Assembly: GCF_947623445.1 (NCBI RefSeq)
Contig: NC_135241.1
Span: 5,768,501 to 5,832,500, forward strand
Length of the DNA: 64,000 nt
Direction: 5' to 3'
From: Clavelina lepadiformis
Lineage: Eukaryota; Chordata; Ascidiacea; Aplousobranchia; Clavelinidae
Shown: one piece after another, positions 1 through 9,534 of the stretch
How the letters are laid out: each line of letters starts with the position of its first letter
Numbering within the stretch: position 1 is the first letter of the stretch
Made by a program: the position numbers and the translations under genes
The notes under the pieces: model-generated
What the model was told of the DNA's origin: nothing
The model's input: only the letters and a program-made list of their open reading frames with translations
Database searches by the model: none

Positions 1-1653
1 TCAGCTTTAACTTCTCCTATTGATGAAGTTACCTCCCTGTTGGAAAATAGCAACGATGGTGATAGTTCAGCCATGTCTCCATCAGTAACTGTACAAAGTG
101 ACATTCCACATGCGGTTTATTCATCACCCAATGAAGATTGTAAAACTGATTTGCTTCAGACTGATTCCTTACCTGAGGAACTGTTAGTGGATTCTGTCAA
201 TGCAATGTCGTTAGTCTCACAAAATTTAGTCCAGTCTATCTTAAATGAAAATGATGACGCCCATGATGGGTCAAAGCTTGTTTTTAAGGAGTCTGAAGTC
301 CTGACTCCCGGAGTTGAATTACTTTGGGAATCTGAGTTTGCCAGGCAATACAGCGACGCAAATGAAGATGGTCCGAACAACAATTTGTTGGACAATAGCG
401 ACGATGATTATAAAGAAAGAGACAACAAAGCTCATAGTGGATGGAGAAAGTTAATGGACGGTAATGGGGCCTACTACTGGAATATTGAAACTGGAGCAAC
501 ACAGTATGAAGTGCCAAGAGAATTGGAGAATGCCACTGATAATAGCGATTTAGATACCCAGCATTTGGAATCTGTGGATTCCAGTTTAGCTGAATTGGAA
601 GGTGCTGCATTTCGATATGCGTCCCTGCATATTAAAGATGATGATACCACAGATCGTGATGATAGCAGTGAATGGACAGTTAGCAGTGATACCGGAAGAA
701 TGTTTTCGGTGCGTTCACTTGGTTGGCTACCAATGAACGAGTGTTCTTCTGATCCTGAAACTAGCAGTGCAAATGTGAATGCATGCATACGTCATTTATC
801 AAGCAGTCACGGTCAAATAATGGATGGCATTGGATCTTGGGGAGATGGTAAAAACCTGATGCTGATCATAGAGGATGAATTTTTGAAGCTAGTTGACCCC
901 ACCACGCAAACAGTCTTGTCATCACAGTCCATAAAACACATTCGGGTTTGGGGTGTGGGCAGAGAATGTGCGCATGACTTTGCATATGTCGCCAGAGACA
1001 GTCGGAGTAGGACTTACAAATGCCATGTGTTCCGTTGCGATGTATCAGCCAAAGCAATTGCACATGAGCTTCATACTGTTTGTAAAAGCTTATCCGATCA
1101 ACATAAAAAGGCAATACTTGAAGATAAAGAAGCTGAGAAAGAAAAACTTGCCATGAGTACTTCTATACCAGCACAAAGGTCCGAAGCAAGCACCAAGTTT
1201 CCAGTAAAATACTTGGGTAGTAAGCCAGTTGAATCTGTGAATGGAATACAAACCATTAAAAGCGTTATTCGGGACATAACAACAGACAATACAGCTTTAT
1301 GTGAAGATGCGACTGCCGCTATCAGTGCCTCTGTCCTGTTAATCACAAGTACAAGCACTCTCAAAACCCATGTTAATTGTCGCATGCGGTATATGTCATT
1401 TATGGGCATCGGAGATGATATAAGCTTGTTTGCTTTCATTAGCGTTGTTGGTGATAGTGCCCATTGCCATGTATTGCAATGCCTTCCTAATGCTGTAAAA
1501 CTAGCACTGTCCGTCCAAGAGGCTTGCATGTTAAGGTTTCAAAAAGTGGTAGACTCCAAGCAAGTTCTGAATAATCCACCAAAAGCTGAAAGCTCACGCC
1601 GGTCAGTCAGACAGTTTGTAAAAGGGATATTTTCTCGCAAGAAAACATCTTAG
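1..1653 (+). CDS. FE65/APBB-like adaptor protein, C-terminal part (WW + PTB1 + PTB2), 5' partial
   Basis: The frame is open from base 1 (Ser-Ala-Leu-Thr) to the TAG at 1651-1653, giving 550 residues that continue upstream of the window. The codon at 40 is TTG, so it is not a start. Domains: an acidic Ser/Asp-rich leader; a WW domain at about residues 145-174 (first Trp at 148, final Pro at 172); PTB1 at about 234-365; PTB2 at about 400-530, beginning FPVKYLG; and a basic tail. This order is diagnostic of the FE65 family (APBB1/2/3), cytoplasmic adaptors whose second PTB binds the tail of amyloid-precursor-type receptors and whose first PTB binds other partners. Odd points: the second WW tryptophan is Tyr (residue 169, codon 505-507), and all three domains lie in one exon. 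Which vertebrate paralogue is closest cannot be told. No AATAAA is seen close downstream. Confidence 0.9.
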   Translation, partial: SALTSPIDEVTSLLENSNDGDSSAMSPSVTVQSDIPHAVYSSPNEDCKTDLLQTDSLPEELLVDSVNAMSLVSQNLVQSILNENDDAHDGSKLVFKESEVLTPGVELLWESEFARQYSDANEDGPNNNLLDNSDDDYKERDNKAHSGWRKLMDGNGAYYWNIETGATQYEVPRELENATDNSDLDTQHLESVDSSLAELEGAAFRYASLHIKDDDTTDRDDSSEWTVSSDTGRMFSVRSLGWLPMNECSSDPETSSANVNACIRHLSSSHGQIMDGIGSWGDGKNLMLIIEDEFLKLVDPTTQTVLSSQSIKHIRVWGVGRECAHDFAYVARDSRSRTYKCHVFRCDVSAKAIAHELHTVCKSLSDQHKKAILEDKEAEKEKLAMSTSIPAQRSEASTKFPVKYLGSKPVESVNGIQTIKSVIRDITTDNTALCEDATAAISASVLLITSTSTLKTHVNCRMRYMSFMGIGDDISLFAFISVVGDSAHCHVLQCLPNAVKLALSVQEACMLRFQKVVDSKQVLNNPPKAESSRRSVRQFVKGIFSRKKTS

Positions 1654-2275
1654 GAAAAATCTCGAGAGCTTATTGAATAAGGATTTTATCCGCCAGTATT
1701 ACATCATGAAGCATTTTATTACAGTTCTTTCATATATTTTATACGTATGAAATTATATATAGCATATTTCATTGTTGTATAAATTTATCTTATACTTATG
1801 ACCTCCATTTAGGTGCAAACAGTTATTAAGCTCATATTTATAGTTATGTTTTAGTCTGATGCTGCTTATTTAAATTCATTAATTTATCAAAGAAGTATTT
1901 TGGTATAATATATATCTGACATAGTGTTCAGGATTATACATTTTTGTATCATAGTTATCAAAGTGCTTTATTTCAAAACATACAGTACGTCCTGAAAGGG
2001 TTTTATTCATTATAATGCTCTTTATTTTATTCTTTTACATGTTGCCTTCATGTTGCAACTTTTAGTTTTCTTTGATTTACACATCAACACTTCATATTTG
2101 TCATCTCAATGTTCACTGTTCCTCCAGCGATTTTAAACATTTGTTGCTGAGTCTTGTAACGCTAATAAGCTTTCTCAGAAGTGGCCATACCCAATGAAGA
2201 CCTTCAGTCAAATTGTAAGTTCTGTTTTGTACGCATTACAAAATTTGAGCCAAATCATTCTTAATTATAGTTACC
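1654..2275. other. 3' UTR / intergenic DNA after the FE65-like gene
   Basis: AT-rich DNA with no ORF of note. The first part must be 3' UTR, but I see no canonical polyadenylation signal that fixes its end. It runs up to the target duplication of the fold-back element. Confidence 0.5.
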
Positions 2276-2283
2276 ATGTATAT
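2276..2283 (+). repeat. Target-site duplication, left copy (ATGTATAT)
   Basis: Directly repeated at 2953-2960 on the other side of the fold-back element. Confidence 0.9.
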
Positions 2284-2952
2284 TAGGATGTTTCATTTTT
2301 TCACCATTTTGGAATTTAAAAAAGCTTGGGGTCTCCCTAGGCGGTATTTTGGGCACGATGAAAGAATCTAAACTTTTTTTTTATTTATGACGTCATTTTG
2401 AGGTTGCACCCCCTTGCTGAAGTTTCAGTGGAGGTGCATTGTTTTAATTTGGCGATATCTTGGTAACCGATTGAGCTAGGGCCATTATCAAGATGTCAAA
2501 AGATGCAGAATGGCTGGTTTCCTATAACCACTCAATACATTTTAATTGCATTTTCGCTCTAGAAAAAAAGTTAAGAAAAACCTAAGTTTTGACATATTTT
2601 GTATGTTGGGAACTACATTGTGATTTGCATAAAAAATATGTCAAAACTTAGGTTTTTCTCAATAACTTTTTTTCTAGAGCGAAAATGCAATTAAAATGTA
2701 TTGAGTGGTTATAGGAAACCAGCCATTCGGCATCTTTTGACACCTTGATAATGGCCCTAGCTCTATCGGTTACCAAGATATCGCCAAATTAAAACAATGC
2801 ACCTCCACTGAAACTTCAACAAGGGGGTGCAACCTCAAAATGACGTCATAAATAAAAAAAAAGTTTAGATTCTTTCATTGTGCACAAAATACCGCCTAGG
2901 CAAACCCCAAGCTTTTTTAAATTCCAAAATGGTGAAAAAATGAAACATCCTA
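2284..2952. mobile_element. Fold-back (long terminal inverted repeat) non-autonomous DNA transposon
   Basis: The left arm at 2284-2600 and the right arm at 2633-2952 are near-perfect reverse complements around a 32-bp spacer, so the whole 669 bp folds into one hairpin. The tips read TAGGATGTTTC and GAAACATCCTA. The 8-mer ATGTATAT occurs directly at 2276-2283 and 2953-2960, which is a target-site duplication. Differences between the arms are few single-base changes and short indels (for example near 2330-2350 against 2885-2905), suggesting fairly recent insertion or ongoing gene conversion. There is no coding capacity. An 8-bp duplication is seen with hAT and P superfamilies, but the tips do not let me assign one. 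A TGACGTCA palindrome sits in each arm (2388, 2841). Confidence 0.93.
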
Positions 2953-2960
2953 ATGTATAT
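2953..2960 (+). repeat. Target-site duplication, right copy (ATGTATAT)
   Basis: Matches 2276-2283 exactly and abuts the right tip of the fold-back element. Confidence 0.9.
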
Positions 2961-3678
2961 ACATAGTATAATATTTATTTTTGCAACCATCCAGTATGCC
3001 CTGTTTATCTTGCAATTAACAAGTAGATGTAATGTAAGAAGAAATCTTGTTTTAGTTTTGCTTTTGCAACCTGCTTTTTAGGTTACATGAATTTACTGGT
3101 ACTGATTCTCACTTTTTACTTGCAATTTAATCTATGTGATTATTCTATTGATTTTCACACATTTTAGTTGGTTGTGTGCTGTATATAATCTTACTTCAAT
3201 ATATATACTTCCTGCTATTGGTGCTTTAAAAAATTGTCAGTATTGTGCTTTTATTAAATTTTTTGCCATTTTACCAAATTGTATTCATATTCCAGTCATT
3301 TTTACCTTTTGTTATAGACATATCGTTTATTGTGTATGATACATGTTTAAAATGTTTTTTGAATAATTTTTATTTTTTGAACATTTTGTCGAAGACTACA
3401 TGTGGCCAGCGGCTGATATACTTCTGTAAATTATTTGTGTAGGTTTTGAATTTATATATATATATATATGGGTAAAATTTAAATTGATTACAGTCTGCTT
3501 GTTGGTGTTTTTATTTGTTAAACAGTTGTAGAATTATGTTTTTGTGACCAGTATATTGTTGCATTTTTATTTGCCCATTCTCAACATTTTACAAATTTGG
3601 TCAATACTTCTTTGCCTAGTTGACTGTAGTTTGCAATTTTTTGTAGGTTTGCTTGAACTAAGCAGTTGTTAATAAACC
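2961..3678. other. Intergenic DNA upstream of the GH3 gene
   Basis: T-rich sequence with a TA dinucleotide run at 3453-3469. Two AG acceptor-like sites lie just before the next gene: TTTTTTGTAG near 3645 and AACTAAGCAG near 3665. They could be 5' UTR or trans-splice acceptors, which tunicates use. No gene is seen. Confidence 0.4.
3453..3469. repeat. (TA)n microsatellite
   Basis: Seventeen bases of uninterrupted TA dinucleotide. Confidence 0.9.
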
Positions 3679-6600
3679 ATGCAGTATTTGAAAAGCACTT
3701 ATTTTGTCCTACTCATACTTTTTGGGAAGTTTTTAATAAATGAAGCTGTTAATACCTTTGTAAAAGACAAGCCACCAGATAGCTATAAAACTGGAAGACT
3801 AAGGCAACATGTTAATGATGATAGTTACCCATTTCGAAATATAAGCTTGTCTTATACAGAACGGGTGGAAGACTTGGTAAGTGTCATTTGTGTTAGATCA
3901 CCCTTTTTCAAAATATATAAAACTTAAACCATTGCGGTTTTAAAGACATTGCACAAGTAATTTTTTAACTTACCATTTAAAGCTACAAATTAAAAATATA
4001 AATTAACCGCATAACTTCAATCCATATATTAGCCAATGCATACCACTATGATCAATACCTGGTACGAAATTGTATAAATTGTTTGTTTTAAGGTTTCTAG
4101 GCTGACCTTAGATGAGGTTATCCTTCAGTTAAGCAGAGGAGGTGCTCATGAAAATGGTCCTGCTCCTGCCATTGAGAGACTAGGAATTCAACCGTATCAA
4201 TGGAACACTGAATGTCTTCATGGATATGTCACACAGACTGGAGGAGGAACGGGCTTTATTTCTCCTGTTGGCCTGGCTTCTACTTTTAGGTAAACTTTAA
4301 TTGATAAGAAATATAGATTAATACTGTCTTTTAATCAATGTGATTTGTGACTTATAGTTTGCATGTTGTCGTAGTCAATTAATTAGTTACTAAAGATCAT
4401 TTTCTGTTGTTTCATAGCACTAATGTTTTTAATGTGTTTAAATAGATTAACTTTTCTCCACCACATTAGTTCGTCTGGTTTTTCTTCTTTAGCACTAACC
4501 GTGCTTACATGGTGGGAAGGGTAGCAGCAGATGAAGCCAGAGCAAATCACAATAACTTTGTAAAACAAGGTGATTATGGAGATCACACAGGACTTGGCTG
4601 TTTTGCCCCTGTTGTGAATATTATGAGACACCCGCTATGGGGAAGAAATCAGGTTTGTATTTCGTATAATTGCATCCTGTATTTTTAGTTGAAAATAAAT
4701 GAAATTGTATGAATCAATTTCCAGATGTATATTTCTCGGTGTGATGTGTTGTAAAGAAATAAATGTTTTGATTTTCTTCATATTGGGTTGTGTAATCGTG
4801 TTGGCAATCCAATTCAGCTTACGGCAATAACTTATTGAAAAATTTCTCGTATCAGTCAATGCTGCAGTTGTTAGGAAAATATTTTTTGCCTATAATTGCT
4901 ACTTTACTTCCTCGAGCACATGCAAAATCTGGGTATGATTCCTTCCTTGTGCAATGCTAACGTAAACTTTTTATTTATTAGTCACCATTAATAATAATAG
5001 GAATACAAAAAAATTTTAAAGTTATAAAATTATGTTTTCCACATAAATATAGGAAATTTACAGTGCTACCTGCTTATACTCAATCATATTTACATGCATG
5101 TGTGCTCACTGAGGTGTTTTAGTTAGCCATGATGTATCAATTGCAATGTAATACTTTAAGGCAAGCATTACGCTTGTGATGTAAAGTATTTGTTAATAGG
5201 AAACCTACGGAGAAGATCCTATTCTCACAAGTTTGATGGCACGAGCTTATGTTAGAGGTTTGCAGTCAACCACCCCACTCCACAAGTCCTACAATAAGGA
5301 AAAGAAGACTTCAAACACAGCATCCACACACCAATATCCTGGCACTACCGCAACTTGCAAGCATTATGGTGTTCATGATGGTCCAGAAAATATCCCTACC
5401 TCGAGGTTTGATTGATTTGATTTTTTTAAGTAGACTGGATCAAATATTGAAATGAAACACTACACACTTAAGCTATTTTCGTCTGAAACAAATTTGGTGG
5501 TCATTGAGTAAAAGAATACTTTATCAATTTTGCAATTTTTATTAAATAAATGGAACATTATTGGATGACATTACCAAAACTGCCATATCCTTAAGTAAGA
5601 CACTATTGACAAATGAAATACGTTTCTATTTACAGTAACAGCTGTTTTTAACATGCTTAAGCCAATAAAACTATCTGGAGCTGCCTTTCTGTACCTAGAT
5701 TCAGTTTCAATGCAAAAGTTAGTGACCATGATTTGGGAACAACATTTTTGCCAGCATTTAGGCAATGTGTACTTGCTGGAGCTTATGGTGTAATGTGCAG
5801 TTACAATGCTATCAATGGTGTACCAGCTTGTGCTAACAAAGAAATGATGGGTAAGCTTGTGAGATCTAACAGGTAGTAAAAGTTTTTAGTAAAAATACTT
5901 TTATATCTTAAATGTAATTTTTATATTGCAAAAAGTGGTCACGTTTGTATATCAATAACAGAATAATATAACAGAGTTATATTCAGAATGGCCTGAATAT
6001 ATTTTATCAAAGCAATAAGTTTCCATATCATTTTCATACTTTTTCTGTTTTTTGGTCTTAATTCATTCTTTAATGGTGTTTTTCCTAATATTTTTTGTTT
6101 ATTTTCTGTGTTGTTCTTATTTCTTTGTTAAATTTAATATGGGTGCTCTAGCAAATTGATTATTATTATCTTTAGTTGTTTTGTAATTTTTATGGCTGTT
6201 TTTGTTTAGTTTTTAAATGTTTGGATAAATATATCAATATAAATCTTTTTCTTACTTGTAACTAATCAAATCGTTTAAAAGTTGTATTCAAATTGTAAGA
6301 ATTATCAAGTTATCACAAAGTATTTGATGTTACAGAGGATATTCTTCGTGGAACTTTCGGTTTCACCGGATATGTGGTGAGCGATGAAGGTGCGATTGAA
6401 CATATTGACACTTACTTTCATTACACAAACACCCCACTTGAAACGGCAATTGGTAAGTTTGCTTTTGTTATAAAATTTGTGAATAGAAATGCTTCATTGT
6501 CAGTGCAACATATGCATTGCTAATGACATGTAAATGATGTCAAAAAGTATTTCGGCAGTAAATATATGGTAAAGGTGAACTACTGTAATGTTGTTCTGTC

Positions 6601-9534
6601 AAATTTTATGCATATCAAAATAACAAGTAATAATTATCGCTGAAAATTTACATTCTTCACTAGTTTCAAAGAATGCCGGTGTTGATCTTGAGTTGACATA
6701 TATTGGCAAGACAAATCGCTTTACCTTGCTGAAAGAAGCAGTATCTGAAGGCAAAGTGAATGAGAAAGGTTTGAGGGAGTCGGCAAAGCGTCTCTTCTTC
6801 AATAGAATGAGTCTCGGAGAATTTGATCCTCCGGAGATTAATCCGTGGACATCTGTCACAACTGATGGTAAAATTTGAATCGTAAGCAAGTGTGGTTGTT
6901 ACCACTCGGTATCTCAACCAAATTTCTACTTTTTAGTTATTAATTGGTAGAAGTCAATCAGTGAGTAATGAGTTAAGTCTGCAACTGTAGCTAAATTTTT
7001 AATTGCAAGTTATTAGATTAAATTAAAAGCACCCTGAAATCTTGACAAAAATTTGACCTGATACTTTAATTTTGCAGGCAGAAATTAAAATTTAACCTCT
7101 GCACTGAGTCATATGTCTTACGCATGCAAAACAATTGTTTCACGAACATACATTTATTGCAATGTCGGTGTTTGCTCTGCAAAAATGGTGGACTTTCCAC
7201 TGAGCTATCTCGTTTTACTACGCAGATATTTTAAATGCGAATCACACGAAGCTTGCAGCTGAAATTGCACAAGATGCTATGGTTTTGTTGAAGAACAATG
7301 GCCTGCTGCCACTTCCGGAGAATAAATACGAGCACATAGCTGTAAGTGTAAGCTGATTGTAGATTAGTTTGCATTTATTATCTTGTGTTAACGCAAGTTT
7401 GAATTGTCAAACATGCGCGGTCTATCTTGCTTGCTTGTCTATCTTTTTTATTTTGCTTCAATTCTTGAATTCACTACTTTATAGGTGATTGGACCATTTG
7501 CAAATAACACAGACGCCCTCATGGGTGACTACGGAACCAACCCTAATGGACATTTTAGCACGCCGCTAGATAGCGCTAAAGCGCTAAGCGGAGATGCCAC
7601 AGTGGGCAGTGGTTGTGTCGGACCATGGGACGTCAATCTACCGAAATGCCTGGTATACGACTCCAAGCTGGTTACACAAGCCATCACGCCAAGAACTCAG
7701 CTTATTTTTGTGACCTTGGGCACAGGTAACTCCGTTGGTGATAGCTATATTTGTAACCAATTATTATTATTGATGGTCATACTAAAAATTGTAGTCTGTG
7801 TTTCGCACTGCGTAAACTTGGACTTGCTAAGTTGTGCTGGGCGTGTATCCTTTTAAGCAGCATTTTAGCGCATTATTATTATTTTTTTAGATTAACTTAA
7901 ATTTGTTATAACTATGAACTGTCTCATGTTTTTGTCACTATTTTCAGGCAGGGCGTTGGAAGCAGAAAGTAACGACAGGGCCGACATGTCCTTAGCTGGA
8001 CACCAATATCAGTTGCTTGCTGATGTACTGAAATACGGTGAGTAAAAATAGCGACGGAAGATTGTATTCACGATTGAATACAATTTTGAGTATTCCCGTA
8101 TTCATAGGTATAACATCATATGTCTTAATAACAAACTTTAATTCACTTCAGCCAATAAGCGTCCGGTCATCGTGCTTTTGTACAGCGCCGGACCACTCGC
8201 CATCGAGACCGAGGCTTTGAACGATCCTCGGGTCAGTGCCATATTCGCTTGCCACATCCCTGGCCAAGCTGGCGGCGCCTTCACTGACCTCATGTACGGC
8301 AAGGTGGTTCCAGCCGCCAGGTTACCCTATACTTGGTATCGGTCCAACGCTACGGTTGGTAAAACGTTTCCGTGCCTTTTGTGATACCTAATCACTTCTA
8401 ATCAGTAAAAGCTATTAAATATGCGGTTTAAGCAATCTATTTTCATAGCCGCTTACTGTTGACGTCATTAATGACGTTATGTTCTATGACGTATAGCTGG
8501 CATCGATTACAAATTACGACATGCAAGACGCAAAGCTGACTTATCGATACACTGATGATGCCCTTTTTCCATTCGGTTATGGCTTGTCCTACACGAGCTT
8601 TCTGTACAAAAACGCCAGATTTCATCCAAGTGACGTTGTGAGCGGTTGCACTGAACCTGTTGTTCTTGTCGACGTTAGCAACGAGGGAAATTACGACGCC
8701 GATGAGGTAATTTATGACATTATAAACTAGATTTTACCTTCTATTAAGCATTGGTAAAATGGCTTGTCTTTGTTAGTGATGGATGCCAGTAATTTCGAGT
8801 AACTATCATTGTATTTATACTTTTTATTCAATACATTTTGTAATATTTTAAACTATAAGCGCCGCTTAAATTTTTTGGCGTTGTGGTTGCAGTTACAAGG
8901 TCACACAATTTAAAACACACAGCGGTGTTAGTGAGTTTTCTTAATCAAATCTTCCCACTTTTCTACTTCGTTTATTTTTCCAGGTGATCCAAGTTTATGT
9001 GCAATCCCTGAACGCTACCGTACCTACTCCAAGACTCCAACTAGTGGCTTTCGATCGGACCCATTTCAACAAGGGTGAAATGAAAACCATATCATTGACC
9101 ATTGAATCTTTTGCCACCGCTGTGTGGAAGGAAGTTGGCGAAAGTATATGCGCTTTTCGTGCTGTGGTTTTTCTAGATTGTAATTGTGTCGTATAACCAT
9201 AGAATTCGCCCGATTACGTTTGCTCTTAGCAATAACTATATAATACATGTAATAAAATGCTTTCAACTGCAAACTAAACCACAGAAAGCTTTCCCATTCT
9301 ACTATAGTCGGCGAAACTGGTAATGTTTCTTCTGCCAAAAACTTACTCACTTGACTAACTTTGCCATTGATTAAATCCATAGAATATGACTACTACCTCG
9401 AGCCTGGAAAGTTTCTCGTGTTCATTGGTGGACAGCAACCCGGCCAGGCGACAAGGCTGGATTCGGACGTTCTGCAAATCCCATTTTCACGAACAGGCTC
9501 GACCGTACCGTTGAAGAAGTGCGACATGTCATAA
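3679..9534 (+). CDS. Secreted glycoside hydrolase family 3 protein, beta-D-xylosidase-like (14 exons, 801 aa)
   Basis: Exons: 3679-3876, 4093-4289, 4493-4652, 5200-5405, 5699-5850, 6336-6452, 6664-6867, 7226-7341, 7485-7725, 7948-8037, 8152-8354, 8497-8706, 8984-9143, 9383-9534. The frame closes exactly. The protein starts with a signal peptide (about residues 1-23), followed by the GH3 TIM barrel with WNTECLHGY, KHYG (239-242) and VMCSYN, then VVSDEGAIE, whose Asp321 (codon 6383-6385) is the expected catalytic nucleophile. The alpha/beta sandwich domain has AMVLLKNNGLLPLP. The C-terminal fibronectin III-like domain begins around PFGYGLSYT (653-661). GH3 enzymes of this type remove terminal xylose or arabinose from glycans outside the cell or in lysosomes; the substrate here is unknown. 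Exon 11 must end at 8354 (donor GTTGGT), because the stronger-looking GTAAAA donor at 8359 breaks the frame. Length is normal for the family. Confidence 0.93.
8460..8492. promoter_or_regulatory. CRE-like palindrome cluster in the last part of GH3 intron 11
   Basis: A perfect TGACGTCA at 8460-8467 lies inside a perfect 16-bp palindrome at 8462-8477 (ACGTCATTAATGACGT). A further ATGACGTA follows at about 8486-8493, right before the acceptor. These are CREB/ATF or AP-1-type binding sequences. Regulatory function is inference. Confidence 0.35.

Noticed and set aside
40-42. Apparent start codon of the FE65-like ORF
   Set aside because: The codon is TTG and the same frame is open back to base 1, so it is an internal leucine of a partial exon.
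1098-1529. 143-codon minus-strand ORF
   Set aside because: It is antisense to the PTB-coding exon and has no domain; a shadow of the real frame.
1668-1682. TATTGAATAAG resembling part of an ascidian spliced leader
   Set aside because: Only a short match at the 3' end of a gene, with no following donor or SL RNA structure.
8449-8496. Alternative acceptor CATAG at 8448 for GH3 exon 12
   Set aside because: It leads at once to a TGA in the required frame; the acceptor at 8496 gives the conserved sequence before PFGYGLSYT.
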